DNA of 41,148 nt from Bartonella rattaustraliani AUST/NH4 (GTDB taxonomy: Bacteria > Pseudomonadota > Alphaproteobacteria > Rhizobiales > Rhizobiaceae): assembly GCF_000312565.1 (NCBI RefSeq), contig NZ_CALW02000030.1, forward strand, positions 1 to 41,148, read 5' to 3'. Below the pieces are notes generated by a model, which searched no databases, was not told the DNA's origin, and saw only the letters and a list, made by a program, of their open reading frames with translations. Below are positions 1 to 9,751 of this stretch, in pieces; position 1 is the stretch's first letter, and the number at the start of each line of letters is the position of its first letter. The translations under genes were made by a program, and so were the position numbers.

Positions 1-474
1 AACACCGTGCCAAACAACAGAGAAATTTTATACTCCTTCATTTTAAGAATTGTAAATTTGTTTTTACACAATGAATAATGCAATCCTAAAAACACTATAT
101 GGTCTCTATTTTGCATTTCATTGCAATGCTCATATACATGATAATTTCACATTATCCTTTATTTTTCGTACTCCAATAAGACAAAAGCATCTCTGATAAA
201 GACGGTCTGATTGAATCATATATTAAAGTGCGAATTCTAACCCAAATTCAATGAAAAATAGACACATGTGCTATTGGCTTTATTATAGAGAACACTGTTT
301 TTTCTTAAAGATTCATTTTACCCTAAAAACTCTCTCATTTTAAAAGCAATAATAATCATTTTATCGCCCATAAGAAGCTGATAGGCTTTTAGAGACTAAG
401 CCACAAAATCCAAAAGAAACAAAATCCCCTATAACCTCTCATCTCTCACTTCACTCCCATGAATCAGCGAATGT
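1..474. other. Intergenic region downstream of sdhB
   Basis: No open frame, RNA gene or recognisable repeat could be supported here. The stretch is AT-rich and lies 3' of the sdh operon. A run reading like the 'ctctcattt' part of the dispersed repeat found elsewhere is too short to call. No convincing rho-independent terminator for sdhB was found. Confidence 0.5.
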
Positions 475-1254
475 TTAAAGACGACGCTCAACCATTAATT
501 TTTTAATCTCAGCAATTGCCTTAGCTGGATTTAGCCCCTTTGGACAAGTCTGCGCACAATTCATAATCGTGTGGCACCGATAAAGACGGAAAGGATCCTC
601 TAAATTGTCAAGACGTTCACCACGCATCTCATCACGTGAATCAGCAATCCAACGATAAGCCTGCAATAAAATAGCTGGCCCCAAATAACGCTCACCATTC
701 CACCAATAACTTGGACATGATGTCTGACAGCATGCACACAAAATACACTCATAAAGACCATCGATCTTTTGGCGATCGGAGTAACTTTGTAACCATTCCT
801 TGGCAGGCTCAGGTGAAACGGTTTGCAACCAAGGTTCAATCACACGATGTTGCGCATAAAAATGTTTTAAATCAGGAACCAAATCTTTTACAACAGGCAT
901 GGAGGGCAAGGGATAAACCTTAATAGGATGCTTTACATCATCCATCCCCTTGGTACAAGCGAGCGTATTTGTTCCATCAATATTCATTGCACACGAACCA
1001 CAAATACCTTCACGGCATGATCGGCGAAGTGTTAAAGTTGGATCAATGTGATTTTTAATGAACAATAACCCATCAAGAATCATAGGACCACAAGCAGAAC
1101 GATCAACATAATAGGTATCCAGATGAGGATTTTCCTCATCATCAGGTGACCAACGGTAAATGTGAAATTCCGTCAATTTTGTAGCACCTTCAGGCTTAGG
1201 CCAAACTTTTCCCACTCTCACTTGAGAGTTTTGGGGAAGTCTTATTTGTACCAT
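475..1254 (-). CDS. sdhB: Succinate dehydrogenase iron-sulfur subunit
   Basis: This is the 259-residue iron-sulfur protein of complex II, which passes electrons from the FAD of SdhA to ubiquinone on the cytoplasmic side of the inner membrane. The N-terminal plant-type ferredoxin domain carries the [2Fe-2S] ligands C80, C85, C88 and C100 (CREGICGSC). The C-terminal domain has [12 protein letters not shown] (C170, C173, C176, C180) and a second cluster motif, [14 protein letters not shown], near residues 227-237, together giving the [4Fe-4S] and [3Fe-4S] centres. The length is normal for the family. It is the last gene of sdhCDAB and its start lies 14 bases after the sdhA stop. Nothing is missing. 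Confidence 0.98.
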   Translation of the reverse strand: MVQIRLPQNSQVRVGKVWPKPEGATKLTEFHIYRWSPDDEENPHLDTYYVDRSACGPMILDGLLFIKNHIDPTLTLRRSCREGICGSCAMNIDGTNTLACTKGMDDVKHPIKVYPLPSMPVVKDLVPDLKHFYAQHRVIEPWLQTVSPEPAKEWLQSYSDRQKIDGLYECILCACCQTSCPSYWWNGERYLGPAILLQAYRWIADSRDEMRGERLDNLEDPFRLYRCHTIMNCAQTCPKGLNPAKAIAEIKKLMVERRL

Positions 1255-1268
1255 AATTGTTTCTCCCC

Positions 1269-3113
1269 TTAGTAAACACGTTTTTTAGGTGCAATGCGTT
1301 TTAAATCGATACCACCATCCACCTCAGATGTTAATGGATCAACATGAACAGGCCTATAGAATAAAGTCACCTTACCATCTTTTGATAAATGCGACAGCGT
1401 ATGTTTACGCCAATTTTTATCGTCCCGATCTGGATAATCTTCACGCGCGTGAGCACCACGACTTTCTAAACGCGCCTCCGCCGAATGAACCGTTGTTACG
1501 GCATTAGCCATGAGATTCTCAAGTTCTAATGTTTCGACCAAATCAGAATTCCATATCAATGAACGATCTGTAACTTTAAGATCAGACAGTTCACCCCAGA
1601 TTTCACCTATTCGCTGGCACCCTTGTTTGAGCGAATCTTCTGTACGAAAAACAGCAGCATCTTCCTGCATAGTCCGTTGCATTTTTTCACGCAATACAGC
1701 CGTTGGAATTTCACCTTGCGCAAAACGCAAACGATCAAAACGTGTCATAATTTCGTCGACAGCCGTCTCATTCAAAGGTGGAATTTCCGCATCTCGATCA
1801 ATCACTTCACCGGCGCGAATTGCTGCAGCACGGCCAAAAACAACCAAATCAATCAATGAATTTGATCCCAAGCGGTTTGCACCGTGAACAGAAGCACAGC
1901 CTGCTTCACCCACAGCCATCAAGCCTGGCTGAACACGATCTGGTGAATCGGAGGTTGGATTAAGAACTTCGCCAAAGTAATTTGTGGGAATCCCTCCCAT
2001 ATTGTAGTGAACCGTTGGAAGAATAGGGATAGGCTCTTTTGTGACATCAACACCTGCAAAGATTCGTGCCGATTCAGAAATTCCTGGCAAACGTTCATGC
2101 AATATAGCAGGATCAATATGGCTGAGAACCAAATGGATATGATCCTTTTTGGGTCCCACACCACGCCCTTCACGAATTTCAATTGTTATACAACGCGACA
2201 CCAAATCACGTGAAGCCAAATCTTTAAAGGAAGGCGCATAACGCTCCATAAAGCGCTCTCCTTCAGAATTGATCAAATATCCTCCTTCACCACGCGCTCC
2301 TTCTGTAATGAGACAGCCAGAACCATAAATACCGGTAGGATGAAATTGAACAAACTCCATATCCTGAAGAGGCAACCCAGCACGTGCAATCATGCCACCG
2401 CCATCGCCCGTACAAGTATGCGCTGATGTTGCGGAAAAATAAGCACGTCCATAACCGCCCGTCGCTAAAACAACCATCTTTGCAGAAAAACGGTGGATTG
2501 TGCCATCATCAAGATTCCATGCCACAACACCTGTACACACACCATCCGTCATGATGAGATCAAGCGCAAAATATTCAATAAAGAACTGTGCATTATGTTT
2601 TAAGCTCTGCCCATAAAGCGTATGCAAAATCGCATGCCCGGTACGATCAGCGGCTGCACACGTACGTTGAACAGGCGGACCTTCACCAAACTGTGTTGTA
2701 TGCCCCCCAAAGGGACGTTGATAAATTTTCCCTTCTTCCGTACGCGAAAAAGGCACACCATAATGTTCTAATTCATAGACGGCAGCCGGTGCATGACGCA
2801 CCAAATACTCCATTGCATCGGTATCACCCAACCAATCGGAACCCTTGACGGTATCGTATAAATGCCATTGCCAATTGTCGGGCCCCATATTTGAAAGTGA
2901 GGCTGCAATCCCCCCTTGTGCTGCGACGGTATGTGAACGCGTTGGGAAAACTTTTGTGATACAGGCTGTTTTTAACCCCTGCTCAGCCATACCAAGTGTT
3001 GCACGCAAACCAGCACCACCGGCACCGATAACAACAACATCAAACTTATGATCCACATAATGATAAGGAGCGTTACCTGACTTAGCACCAAGTGATGATC
3101 CTGTGCGTACCAT
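1269..3113 (-). CDS. sdhA: Succinate dehydrogenase flavoprotein subunit
   Basis: This is the catalytic subunit that oxidises succinate to fumarate with covalently bound FAD. A Rossmann dinucleotide motif (GAGGAGLRA) lies near the N-terminus. The SHTVAAQGG motif contains the histidine that carries the flavin, and HPTG and RGEGG segments of the active-site domain follow. The open frame extends seven codons further upstream to a TTG at 3134, but that start would overlap the end of sdhD. The ATG at 3113 lies 4 bases after the sdhD stop with a G-run 10 bases before it, so it was preferred; the product is then 614 residues. Covalent flavinylation and assembly may involve the DUF1674/SDHAF4 homologue at 25.9 kb. 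Confidence 0.97.
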   Translation of the reverse strand: MVRTGSSLGAKSGNAPYHYVDHKFDVVVIGAGGAGLRATLGMAEQGLKTACITKVFPTRSHTVAAQGGIAASLSNMGPDNWQWHLYDTVKGSDWLGDTDAMEYLVRHAPAAVYELEHYGVPFSRTEEGKIYQRPFGGHTTQFGEGPPVQRTCAAADRTGHAILHTLYGQSLKHNAQFFIEYFALDLIMTDGVCTGVVAWNLDDGTIHRFSAKMVVLATGGYGRAYFSATSAHTCTGDGGGMIARAGLPLQDMEFVQFHPTGIYGSGCLITEGARGEGGYLINSEGERFMERYAPSFKDLASRDLVSRCITIEIREGRGVGPKKDHIHLVLSHIDPAILHERLPGISESARIFAGVDVTKEPIPILPTVHYNMGGIPTNYFGEVLNPTSDSPDRVQPGLMAVGEAGCASVHGANRLGSNSLIDLVVFGRAAAIRAGEVIDRDAEIPPLNETAVDEIMTRFDRLRFAQGEIPTAVLREKMQRTMQEDAAVFRTEDSLKQGCQRIGEIWGELSDLKVTDRSLIWNSDLVETLELENLMANAVTTVHSAEARLESRGAHAREDYPDRDDKNWRKHTLSHLSKDGKVTLFYRPVHVDPLTSEVDGGIDLKRIAPKKRVY

Positions 3114-3117
3114 ATCG

Positions 3118-3504
3118 TTAGCCCCCCAATGCAATTTTCAAAAGGGCAAAAGTGATGACACCGCCCAAAACAAAACAAAACAAAATATTTAATACCAAGA
3201 ATAATACCCTGAAACTTCCACGTGGAATATAATCTTCGATAACAACCTGCATTCCAAGCTTCATATGATAGAGAACCGAAAAAGCGAGAAGCCCCATTAA
3301 AATAGCAACGGCAGGATGTGCAAGCCGTGCGCGCACAACACTATAATCCTCCCCAACAAGCGAAATAATTAAAACAATGAAAAAGATCAAAAGCGGTAAA
3401 TTGATAACACCTGTAAGACGTTGCATCCAAAAATGCTCTGTTCCCTCATGGGCACTTCCAAACCCACGTGCTTTTGCAAGATCTGTTCGAAAATCTTTCT
3501 TCAT
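3118..3504 (-). CDS. sdhD: Succinate dehydrogenase membrane anchor subunit
   Basis: This is a 128-residue hydrophobic protein with three membrane helices, following the conserved N-terminal stretch [17 protein letters not shown] that is typical of alphaproteobacterial SdhD. With SdhC it forms the cytochrome b anchor and quinone site of complex II. The frame is open to a TTG at 3522, but the ATG at 3504 is preceded by a good GAGAGAGG ribosome-binding site and gives the usual family N-terminus (MKKDFRTDL). It lies between sdhC and sdhA, 18 bases after the sdhC stop and 4 bases before the chosen sdhA start, so it is almost certainly cotranscribed with them. Confidence 0.95.
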   Translation of the reverse strand: MKKDFRTDLAKARGFGSAHEGTEHFWMQRLTGVINLPLLIFFIVLIISLVGEDYSVVRARLAHPAVAILMGLLAFSVLYHMKLGMQVVIEDYIPRGSFRVLFLVLNILFCFVLGGVITFALLKIALGG

Positions 3505-3522
3505 CCCTCTCTCTACCCCCAA

Positions 3523-3924
3523 TTAGCTAAGGCTGTACCCAATAATCCAAATTGCAACAGTAATAATAAGAGAAATGAACACTGTTGCCCAAGCGGTCGC
3601 TGTTGCTTTTTCTTTAGCCAAAAGACAAGGTTTCATATCCCAAACAACATGACGAATACCACCAACCATGTGATGAACACCAGCAAGGGTATAAAGAAAT
3701 AGAATACAAAGTCCTGGAAAAGAAGCATAAATCCCATGAACTATTCTAAATGCCTCAGCCCCACAGCTCACTGAAACTAACCAAACAGCGAGCAAGACTA
3801 TTCCAAAATAAAGAGCCACACCAGTAATACGATGTGCAATTGACATCGCCATAGTGATAGGCCAACGATAAATACTCACATAAGGAGAACGCGGGCGCTC
3901 TTTCATCCTAATTATCTCTGTCAT
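3523..3924 (-). CDS. sdhC: Succinate dehydrogenase cytochrome b556 subunit
   Basis: This first gene of the sdhCDAB operon encodes a 133-residue anchor protein with three transmembrane helices. The family signature RPRSPYVSIYRW, followed by SIAHRITG, is at the N-terminus, and HHMVGGIRHVVWD carries the conserved histidines of the heme-b region. The open frame reaches back to 4026, but the extra 34 residues are not family-like. The ATG at 3924 has an AGGG element about 8 bases upstream and gives the expected N-terminus. The operon promoter should lie in the gene-free stretch 3925-4356. Confidence 0.95.
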   Translation of the reverse strand: MTEIIRMKERPRSPYVSIYRWPITMAMSIAHRITGVALYFGIVLLAVWLVSVSCGAEAFRIVHGIYASFPGLCILFLYTLAGVHHMVGGIRHVVWDMKPCLLAKEKATATAWATVFISLIITVAIWIIGYSLS

Positions 3925-4356
3925 AAAATACCCTGACCTGACTTTACACCGCAACAGTATCATGAGCGACAACATTCGCACAAAACAACCCTGTGCATTA
4001 TCATTTTCACTTGTTCGGCATCTCAAAGATACTCACATTACAGGTCGGTTGTCTCAAATAACGGATTAAAGGTCGCGCATAAAAAAAACCGATCATTTCA
4101 CAGCTAAAAACCATAAAACTGGCTTCACTCTAATACAATTTTATCTTCACGTCAAAGGTCTAACACCATTTCTCTCATATAAACATGCATTTTTTCAAGG
4201 ATACATAACTCTATTTCTAAACAGCAACGATAGACTTTCTAAAGTTCTAAACACAGGCACCATAGCAGAAAAATAAGGCATAGAAGTTCATAAACACGAT
4301 AATTTTGAATCATCTTTAAAGCCATTTTTTATTTATAAATACGAATCATCAATAAT
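3925..4356. other. Gene-free region upstream of the sdh operon
   Basis: No coding sequence is supported between sdhC and the terminator of rplS. The region must contain the sdhCDAB promoter reading leftwards. No unambiguous -35/-10 pair or operator could be assigned by eye, and no RNA structure was recognised. Confidence 0.5.
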
Positions 4357-4384
4357 AAAAAAAGCGGCATAAAAACCGCTTTTA
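4357..4384 (-). terminator. Rho-independent terminator of the trmD-rplS unit
   Basis: Read on the minus strand, an AAAAGCGG arm and a CCGCTTTT arm form a stem with a short loop, and the downstream arm runs into a seven-base T stretch. It lies about 35 bases after the rplS stop, in the orientation expected to end that transcript. Confidence 0.8.
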
Positions 4385-4417
4385 CATACCCCCCGAACAA
4401 AACAGTCTTGACGCACT

Positions 4418-4858
4418 CTATTCAGTGGCTTGTGTTACAGCCTCTCCTGAAACAGCTTTTTCTTCTACTTTCTCAACAGGTTTTTCGCTTTTTTTCCGGT
4501 AATCTCTCTTTTCAGCGATACGTGCAGCTTTACCTCTTAAACCACGAAGGTAATAAAGTTTCGCACGACGCACTTTACCCCGGCGCACAAGTTCAACAGC
4601 TTCAATTAAGGGAGAATACATTGGAAAGACACGTTCAACGCCCTCACCATAAGAAATTTTGCGCACTGTAAAAGTCTCATTCAATCCACCACCTGAACGT
4701 GCAATACAAATACCCTCATAGGCTTGAACACGCGTACGTGTACCTTCAGTCACACGCACCATAACACGGACGGTATCTCCCGGCTGAAAAGCAGGAAGCT
4801 GGCGTTTTGCTTCAATTTTTGCACATTGTTCAGCCTCAAGCTGTGCGATAATATTCAT
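4418..4858 (-). CDS. rplS: 50S ribosomal protein L19
   Basis: This 146-residue L19 lies at the 30S-50S interface. The core matches the family across [16 protein letters not shown], the [11 protein letters not shown] loop and the basic [20 protein letters not shown] segment. After about residue 118 there is a charged, glutamate- and lysine-rich tail of roughly 28 residues beyond the usual bacterial L19 length; such tails are common in alphaproteobacteria. The start has a clear AAGGAT ribosome-binding site. It is the last gene of rimM-trmD-rplS and is followed by a strong terminator. Confidence 0.97.
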   Translation of the reverse strand: MNIIAQLEAEQCAKIEAKRQLPAFQPGDTVRVMVRVTEGTRTRVQAYEGICIARSGGGLNETFTVRKISYGEGVERVFPMYSPLIEAVELVRRGKVRRAKLYYLRGLRGKAARIAEKRDYRKKSEKPVEKVEEKAVSGEAVTQATE

Positions 4859-5073
4859 TTCTTTTATCCTTCATGTTCTTTATCGAACAGTCAGAGCGCT
4901 CAACTTTTACCCAAAAAAGCCCTCTTGATATAAAAAGAAATTCTTTAGGCTATGCTTTACACAGGAGCGAATACACCATTCCTTCATTTTAATTTTGGAA
5001 CTATAGAAAACCCTTCACAGAAAAACTCTCTGCATGAGAAAGTGTCATGCAATACACCACCTTACAAAATGAA

Positions 5074-5772
5074 TCAAGTTTTCTGACGATTTTTATCATA
5101 ACGCGCATAAAGATCAGGACGACGTTGACGTGTTAACAACTCAGCTTGCTGTTGACGCCAATCCGCAATAGCTTTGTGATGACCGGATGTTAACACTGGC
5201 GGAATACCCCGTCCTTCGAAAAGAGAAGGACGTGTGTACTGAGGGTACTCAAGCAAATCATTTTCAAAACTTTCACATTTTGCAGAAGCCTCATTCCCCA
5301 TCACTCCAGGAAGAAGACGTACAATCGCATCCAAAAGAACCATGGCTGCTGTTTCTCCCCCTGAAAGAATATAATCACCAACAGACACTTCTTCCAATTC
5401 CCGCGCGTCTATTATCCGCTCATCCACACCTTCAAAACGTCCACAAACCAATGTTATTCCTGATTTACAGGCTAAAGAGCGGGCATGGGTTTGGTTAAAA
5501 ATCTTTCCACGTGGACTCATCAACAATCTTGGCGAATCATGTGGACAGCTATCAAGTGCAGCCGCTAACACATCTGCGCGCATCACCATACCAGCACCAC
5601 CACCAGCCGGTGTATCATCAACACTATGGTGTTTATCCAAAGCAAAATCCCTAATCTGTACTATTTCCAGCGACCATATCCCTTGCGCCAAGGCTTGCCC
5701 AGCTAAAGAATAACTTAAAAGCCCAGGAAATATTTCAGGATAAAGTGTTAAAATGCGTGCTTGAAACCCCAT
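5074..5772 (-). CDS. trmD: tRNA (guanine-N1)-methyltransferase TrmD
   Basis: This 232-residue SPOUT-class methyltransferase makes m1G37 in tRNAs with G36, preventing +1 frameshifting. The N-terminal part has the TLYPEIFPG and [14 protein letters not shown] segments. The SAM-binding trefoil knot is visible as [13 protein letters not shown] and [17 protein letters not shown]. The C-terminal tRNA-binding domain ends in a basic tail. The length is typical. It lies between rimM and rplS, as in most bacteria. A decayed copy of its first 45 or so codons lies just upstream, at 5870-6005. Confidence 0.97.
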   Translation of the reverse strand: MGFQARILTLYPEIFPGLLSYSLAGQALAQGIWSLEIVQIRDFALDKHHSVDDTPAGGGAGMVMRADVLAAALDSCPHDSPRLLMSPRGKIFNQTHARSLACKSGITLVCGRFEGVDERIIDARELEEVSVGDYILSGGETAAMVLLDAIVRLLPGVMGNEASAKCESFENDLLEYPQYTRPSLFEGRGIPPVLTSGHHKAIADWRQQQAELLTRQRRPDLYARYDKNRQKT

Positions 5773-5869
5773 ATTTTTATTCTTTCATCCTTACTTGATA
5801 GACAAACTGGAAAAACCCGCACTCACCGATCCCACATCCAATATTATAGCAATTATGGCATAATATTTA

Positions 5870-6005
5870 AAACAAAATTCCTCATCTGCATTGTCTCAAG
5901 CGACCATACTTCTAACGCTAAAGCTAAATCTTGCTAAAGAATAACCGAAACGACCAGAAAAATTCAGGCTTAAAATGCTAAAATACGTATTTAAGACACA
6001 ACATC
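5870..6005 (-). repeat. Decayed partial copy of the trmD 5' end
   Basis: Aligned by hand, this stretch matches trmD codons 1 to about 45 (5640-5772) in the same orientation. Shared blocks are the 'agcgaccata' core, 'gctaaagaataac' and 'ttaaaatgc(g/t)'. It carries indels and stops and no start codon remains in frame. It looks like an old tandem duplication of which only one copy kept its function. It fills most of the gap between trmD and rimM. Confidence 0.8.
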
Positions 6006-6037
6006 TTACCCCTGATTCTCTTAATCCAAATGATTTT

Positions 6038-6604
6038 CTACCTTATTTTTTCCTTATCGCCCTTATTTCCCTTCTTATCATTCTGCAAACCAGCAGCCAT
6101 AGGATCAACCACAAGAAAACCAGAAGAAATGCAAATTTCTGGCACTGCAGCTTTGCTAAAAGGGATCAGCGCCGTTTTGCGCATATTCAAGCGCACTTCA
6201 AGCAAATCACCAGCCCCAAAATTAAAGAACCCACTCACCTCACCCAAAGTTTGGCCCAAACAATCCTGAACACGAAGCCCAACTAAGTCGACCTGATAAA
6301 ATTCATCCTCAGCCAAATCATCTTTCAATTGGTCACGTGCAACATAAAGATGAATGCCCTTTAAAGCTTCAGCGGCATTACGATCTTCAATCCCTTTAAA
6401 ATGCACTATCGCATTCTTTTTTTGTACGCGAAGAGTAACAATTTCATAAGGACGTTCCCTCTCATCATAAAGAACACCATAGGTTTCAAGACGCTGTGGG
6501 TCAGCACCCAAAACCTTAACCAAAACATCTCCTTTTATACCATGAGCGGGACCAATAATGGCAAGATAGACTTTATTTTTTGGCTTTTGTTTATTATATT
6601 CCAT
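6038..6604 (-). CDS. rimM: Ribosome maturation factor RimM
   Basis: This 188-residue 16S rRNA processing protein binds S19 and helps mature the 30S head. The N-terminal RimM domain begins LAIIGPAHGIKGDVLVKV. The C-terminal PRC-barrel domain contains DEFYQVDLVGLRV and GAGDLLEVR. A lysine-rich tail follows. The ribosome-binding site is weak. In most bacteria rpsP lies immediately upstream; here rpsP is about 20 kb away at 26.5 kb and the adjacent upstream gene is the divergent SapC-family gene. Confidence 0.95.
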   Translation of the reverse strand: MEYNKQKPKNKVYLAIIGPAHGIKGDVLVKVLGADPQRLETYGVLYDERERPYEIVTLRVQKKNAIVHFKGIEDRNAAEALKGIHLYVARDQLKDDLAEDEFYQVDLVGLRVQDCLGQTLGEVSGFFNFGAGDLLEVRLNMRKTALIPFSKAAVPEICISSGFLVVDPMAAGLQNDKKGNKGDKEKIR

Positions 6605-6734
6605 TGTAAAAACATTATCTCTTAAAAACGAATCCTTCAGTCTCGTAATTTTCTTTTAATCTTGTTGCCATATTATAAATCTTTCCAAAAGACTTTTTGG
6701 TAACAAAAACAAATTAATAACAAGGAGAAGTCTT

Positions 6735-7571
6735 ATGGCAAATGTTATGCTTTTTTATAAAAATATCACCCCAATCAACAAAGTGTCACACAAAAACCTC
6801 AAATATGCTCCTCCAAGTGATATGTCTTTTGCCAAAGATACACACTGGGTTCCTTTAGCCAGTAGTGAATATTTTCAAGCTGCTTTAGACTACCCGATTC
6901 TGTTTATGTGTGCGGAAGATGAACAAAAGAAACGGCACTATACATCTGCTGCTCTTGTCGGCCTTTCCAACGATGAAAATGACTATATCACCTCTGATAA
7001 AAGTTGGCAAAAAAACACTTATGTTCCCGCTTTTGTCCGTCGCTATCCTTTTGTTCTTGCTCAACTTCAAGATGACAAAGAACTTTCTGTTTGCTTTGAT
7101 CAACAATCAGGCATGTTTAATGAAGTTGCAGGTACGGAACTTTTCAATTCCGATGGATCTGTTTCTCCTTTTATGGAAGAACGGATTCGTTTTCTGGAAA
7201 GCTTTAAAGTCGCTATGGAAAAAACCGCTGAGTTTATTGATGCCCTCGTGGATATGGATCTTTTAAGCCAAAAATCTATCAATGTGAAAAATGATAAAGG
7301 TCTTTCAGCACAATTAGAACATTTTTGGATTGTTGATAAAGAAAAACTGAATAAATTATCCGCCTCCCAGCTTGCTAAACTTCATAAGAATGGTTTTCTA
7401 GGTTTGATTTTTGCACACCTAATGTCTGCAAATAATCTTTTAAAAATACTCTCTCTAAAAGGTGAAAAGCAAATATCTAATCATGAAGAGCAACCAGAAA
7501 AAAAGAATGGCTATGCTCATGATGAAGAACATAAAGATGGAGAATTTCAAAAGAAAGAAACGCTCAATTAA
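6735..7571 (+). CDS. SapC family protein
   Basis: This 278-residue protein belongs to the SapC family (Pfam 07277), named after a Campylobacter S-layer-associated protein; the biochemical function in alphaproteobacteria is not established. Recognised family segments are WVPLASSEYFQAALDYPI near residues 38-55, an ALVGL block, and YVPAFVRRYPFVLAQ near 95-110. There is no signal peptide or membrane helix. The last 40 residues are highly charged and likely disordered. The start has a good AGGAGA site. xerC begins 3 bases after its stop, suggesting cotranscription. Confidence 0.8.
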   Translation: MANVMLFYKNITPINKVSHKNLKYAPPSDMSFAKDTHWVPLASSEYFQAALDYPILFMCAEDEQKKRHYTSAALVGLSNDENDYITSDKSWQKNTYVPAFVRRYPFVLAQLQDDKELSVCFDQQSGMFNEVAGTELFNSDGSVSPFMEERIRFLESFKVAMEKTAEFIDALVDMDLLSQKSINVKNDKGLSAQLEHFWIVDKEKLNKLSASQLAKLHKNGFLGLIFAHLMSANNLLKILSLKGEKQISNHEEQPEKKNGYAHDEEHKDGEFQKKETLN

Positions 7572-7574
7572 GAA

Positions 7575-8543
7575 ATGCCGATAAAAGATGACACGAGAAA
7601 AAACGAAAATGTCCCTCTCATTCCAGCAGATCCTGCCGTTTTAGCTGCACGGAAAAATTGGTTAGACACTCTTGTACAAACGCGTCGCATGGCTGTACAA
7701 ACAGCACAAGCCTATGAACGTGACACACGACAGTTTTTATCTTTTCTTTGTCAACATTTAAGTCATGAGCCAACCTTTGATGACCTTGCCAATTTGCGCG
7801 TTACCGATTTACGTGCTTACCTAGCTTATCGCCGCACCCGCAATATAAGTGCGCGCTCTTTAAGCCGGGGTATGGCGGGGTTGCGTTCTTTTTTCAACTA
7901 TCTCTCTCGCCAAGGCATTGTTCATATTCCTGCTGCAAAACTTGTTCGAACCCCAAAACAGCCCAAATCATTGCCAAAACCTTTGGAAATAAAATCAGCT
8001 CTCAATATCGTCAAACAAGAAAATCAACAGGAAAATGAACCATGGATCATTGCCCGCAACACAGCGGTTTTAGTCCTTCTTTATGGCTGTGGAATGCGGA
8101 TATCTGAAGCCTTAAGCCTCACACCAGAACAATTTTCTGACCCAGAAAAAACAAGTTTATTTGTGACGGGAAAAGGGGGGAAAACACGGCTTATTCCTCT
8201 TATCAAAGTTGTGCATGAAGCTGTACAAAATTACCTTCAATGCTGCCCCTATCCGCTAAAAGAGAACCACCCCATGTTCCGCGGCGCTCGAGGTGGACCT
8301 TTACAGCCAGCTATTATTCAACGCGCTGTGCGAAATTTGCGTGTGCATCTTGGTTTACCAGAAACCGCAACTCCACACACACTGCGCCATTCCTTTGCCA
8401 CCCATCTTTTATCACGTGGAGGCGATTTACGCACAATTCAAGAACTTCTCGGCCATGCTTGTCTTTCCACCACTCAAGTCTACACCCATATTGATACAAA
8501 TTACCTCTTAGAAATTTATAAAAAAGCACATCCGCGTTCTTAA
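7575..8543 (+). CDS. xerC: Tyrosine recombinase XerC
   Basis: This 322-residue site-specific recombinase resolves chromosome dimers at dif together with XerD. Residues 22-115 form the SAM-like core-binding domain (AYERDTRQFLSFL, DLRAYLAYRR, RSLSRGMAGLRSFF). The catalytic domain has all expected residues: R175 (GCGMRISEAL), K200 or K203 (TGKGGKTR), H268 and R271 (HTLRHSFATHLL), H294 (LLGHA) and the nucleophile Y303 (QVYTHID). XerC rather than XerD is inferred from the resemblance of the N-terminal domain to rhizobial XerC; without a tree this is a moderately firm choice. Translation is probably coupled to the SapC gene. Confidence 0.87.
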   Translation: MPIKDDTRKNENVPLIPADPAVLAARKNWLDTLVQTRRMAVQTAQAYERDTRQFLSFLCQHLSHEPTFDDLANLRVTDLRAYLAYRRTRNISARSLSRGMAGLRSFFNYLSRQGIVHIPAAKLVRTPKQPKSLPKPLEIKSALNIVKQENQQENEPWIIARNTAVLVLLYGCGMRISEALSLTPEQFSDPEKTSLFVTGKGGKTRLIPLIKVVHEAVQNYLQCCPYPLKENHPMFRGARGGPLQPAIIQRAVRNLRVHLGLPETATPHTLRHSFATHLLSRGGDLRTIQELLGHACLSTTQVYTHIDTNYLLEIYKKAHPRS

Positions 8544-8558
8544 AAAAAACTGAAAAAA

Positions 8559-8837
8559 TTAAACAGATTCAACCTCAAGTGCCAAAGCATGAACACAGGT
8601 TGCTAACTCTTTTTGTAAAACTTTGTAAATCGCTCGGTGGATTTCCACACGCGACATACCTGAAAAAGAAGAAGAAAGGATTTTCACCCGAAAATGCGTT
8701 TCTCCTTTACCATAAAAAGCGTGTTCATTATGCGGATGTCCTTCATGAAGGTGGCTTTCATTGATCACTTCAAGTTTCTGCGGATGAAAAGCTTCCTGAA
8801 GTTTGCTTTGAATCATTGTTTGAACTGTGATAGACAT
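8559..8837 (-). CDS. BolA family protein
   Basis: This 92-residue BolA-fold protein has the conserved H-E/H block (ESHLHEGH) and the downstream helix-turn SSFSGMSRVEIHRAIYKVLQ with an invariant-type R-x-x-I/V-H/R pattern. BolA proteins work with monothiol glutaredoxins in iron-sulfur trafficking or act as regulators. It is convergent with xerC (15 bases between stops) and divergent from the J-domain gene. The bolA / J-domain / cobS / cobT order is recalled as common in Rhizobiales. An AAGGA site precedes the start. Confidence 0.9.
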   Translation of the reverse strand: MSITVQTMIQSKLQEAFHPQKLEVINESHLHEGHPHNEHAFYGKGETHFRVKILSSSFSGMSRVEIHRAIYKVLQKELATCVHALALEVESV

Positions 8838-8947
8838 TTTCTATTCCTTCACAAAATATACCTTTCTCATTACCAAATAAATGTGAAAACAAATTTTTCA
8901 AAAGTCAATTCTTGTCAAATCAATTGAGTTTTCATAAATCTATAAAC

Positions 8948-9568
8948 ATGACAACAACATCTAAATTATTCGACTCAATTCGCATTAGCTCCAATAAAAA
9001 GCAAAAGGCTGCGCCAGAAGTGCAACAGTGCCAATGGCAAGGTTGTGAAAAAGCCGCCTCGCATAAAGCACCGGCAGGTCGAAATCATGAAGGGCAGTAT
9101 CTGCATTTTTGCATCGATCACGTGCGCGCCTATAATAAAGATTTTAATTATTTCTCTGGTCTGAGTGATAAAGATATTGCAAAGTTCCAAAAAGATGCCC
9201 TCACGGGGCACCGCCCAACATGGCCTACAGACTTAAGCAATGGCACTTCCAAAAAAACAGCTGCGCATTATGCAAAGATTCGCTCTGGTACAGCAGCTTA
9301 TCAAAATCGTATGCGCGATCCATTCACACTGTTTACCCAGCGTCATTCAACCCAAAATTCCTCACGAAAGTTAAAACCTTTAGAAGCCAAAGCTTTTGAA
9401 ACATTGGGGTTACCAGCGAATGCTTCATCGGACACGATCAAAACAAAATATAAAGAACTGGTAAAAAAACACCACCCCGATTCCAATGGTGGCTGCCGTT
9501 CTTCAGAAGAGCGTTTTCGTGATGTTCTCAACGCCTATAATTTGCTCAAAAAATCTGGTTTGTGTTAA
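8948..9568 (+). CDS. J-domain (DnaJ-like) protein
   Basis: This is a protein of about 206 residues with a C-terminal J domain. The HPD tripeptide that stimulates Hsp70 ATPase is visible at about residues 175-177 (KKHHPDSNGG), preceded by ALETLGLPANAS-like and KYKELVKKHH segments. The N-terminal half contains a cysteine/histidine-bearing stretch (CQWQGCEKAASHKAP, then HFCIDHVRAYNK) that could bind metal. The frame is open to a TTG at 8912, but the ATG at 8948 is a more plausible start; no strong ribosome-binding site is seen for either. It stands upstream of cobS on the same strand and its partner chaperone is not in the window. Confidence 0.88.
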   Translation: MTTTSKLFDSIRISSNKKQKAAPEVQQCQWQGCEKAASHKAPAGRNHEGQYLHFCIDHVRAYNKDFNYFSGLSDKDIAKFQKDALTGHRPTWPTDLSNGTSKKTAAHYAKIRSGTAAYQNRMRDPFTLFTQRHSTQNSSRKLKPLEAKAFETLGLPANASSDTIKTKYKELVKKHHPDSNGGCRSSEERFRDVLNAYNLLKKSGLC

Positions 9569-9751
9569 GAAAACTTCTAGCGATACAAATACATTTTCAT
9601 TTTAACAATCGTCATTTTGCAAAACGCAATGTATCATAAAAGACCTCTTTTATATCCAAGGCTTTATGATAGGGCATTGCATAAATGTTCTAACTCTTGT
9701 ATCGTTTTTTATGAATGAAAATAAATAGCGTCCTTTCCCTCCCAAAAAGCA

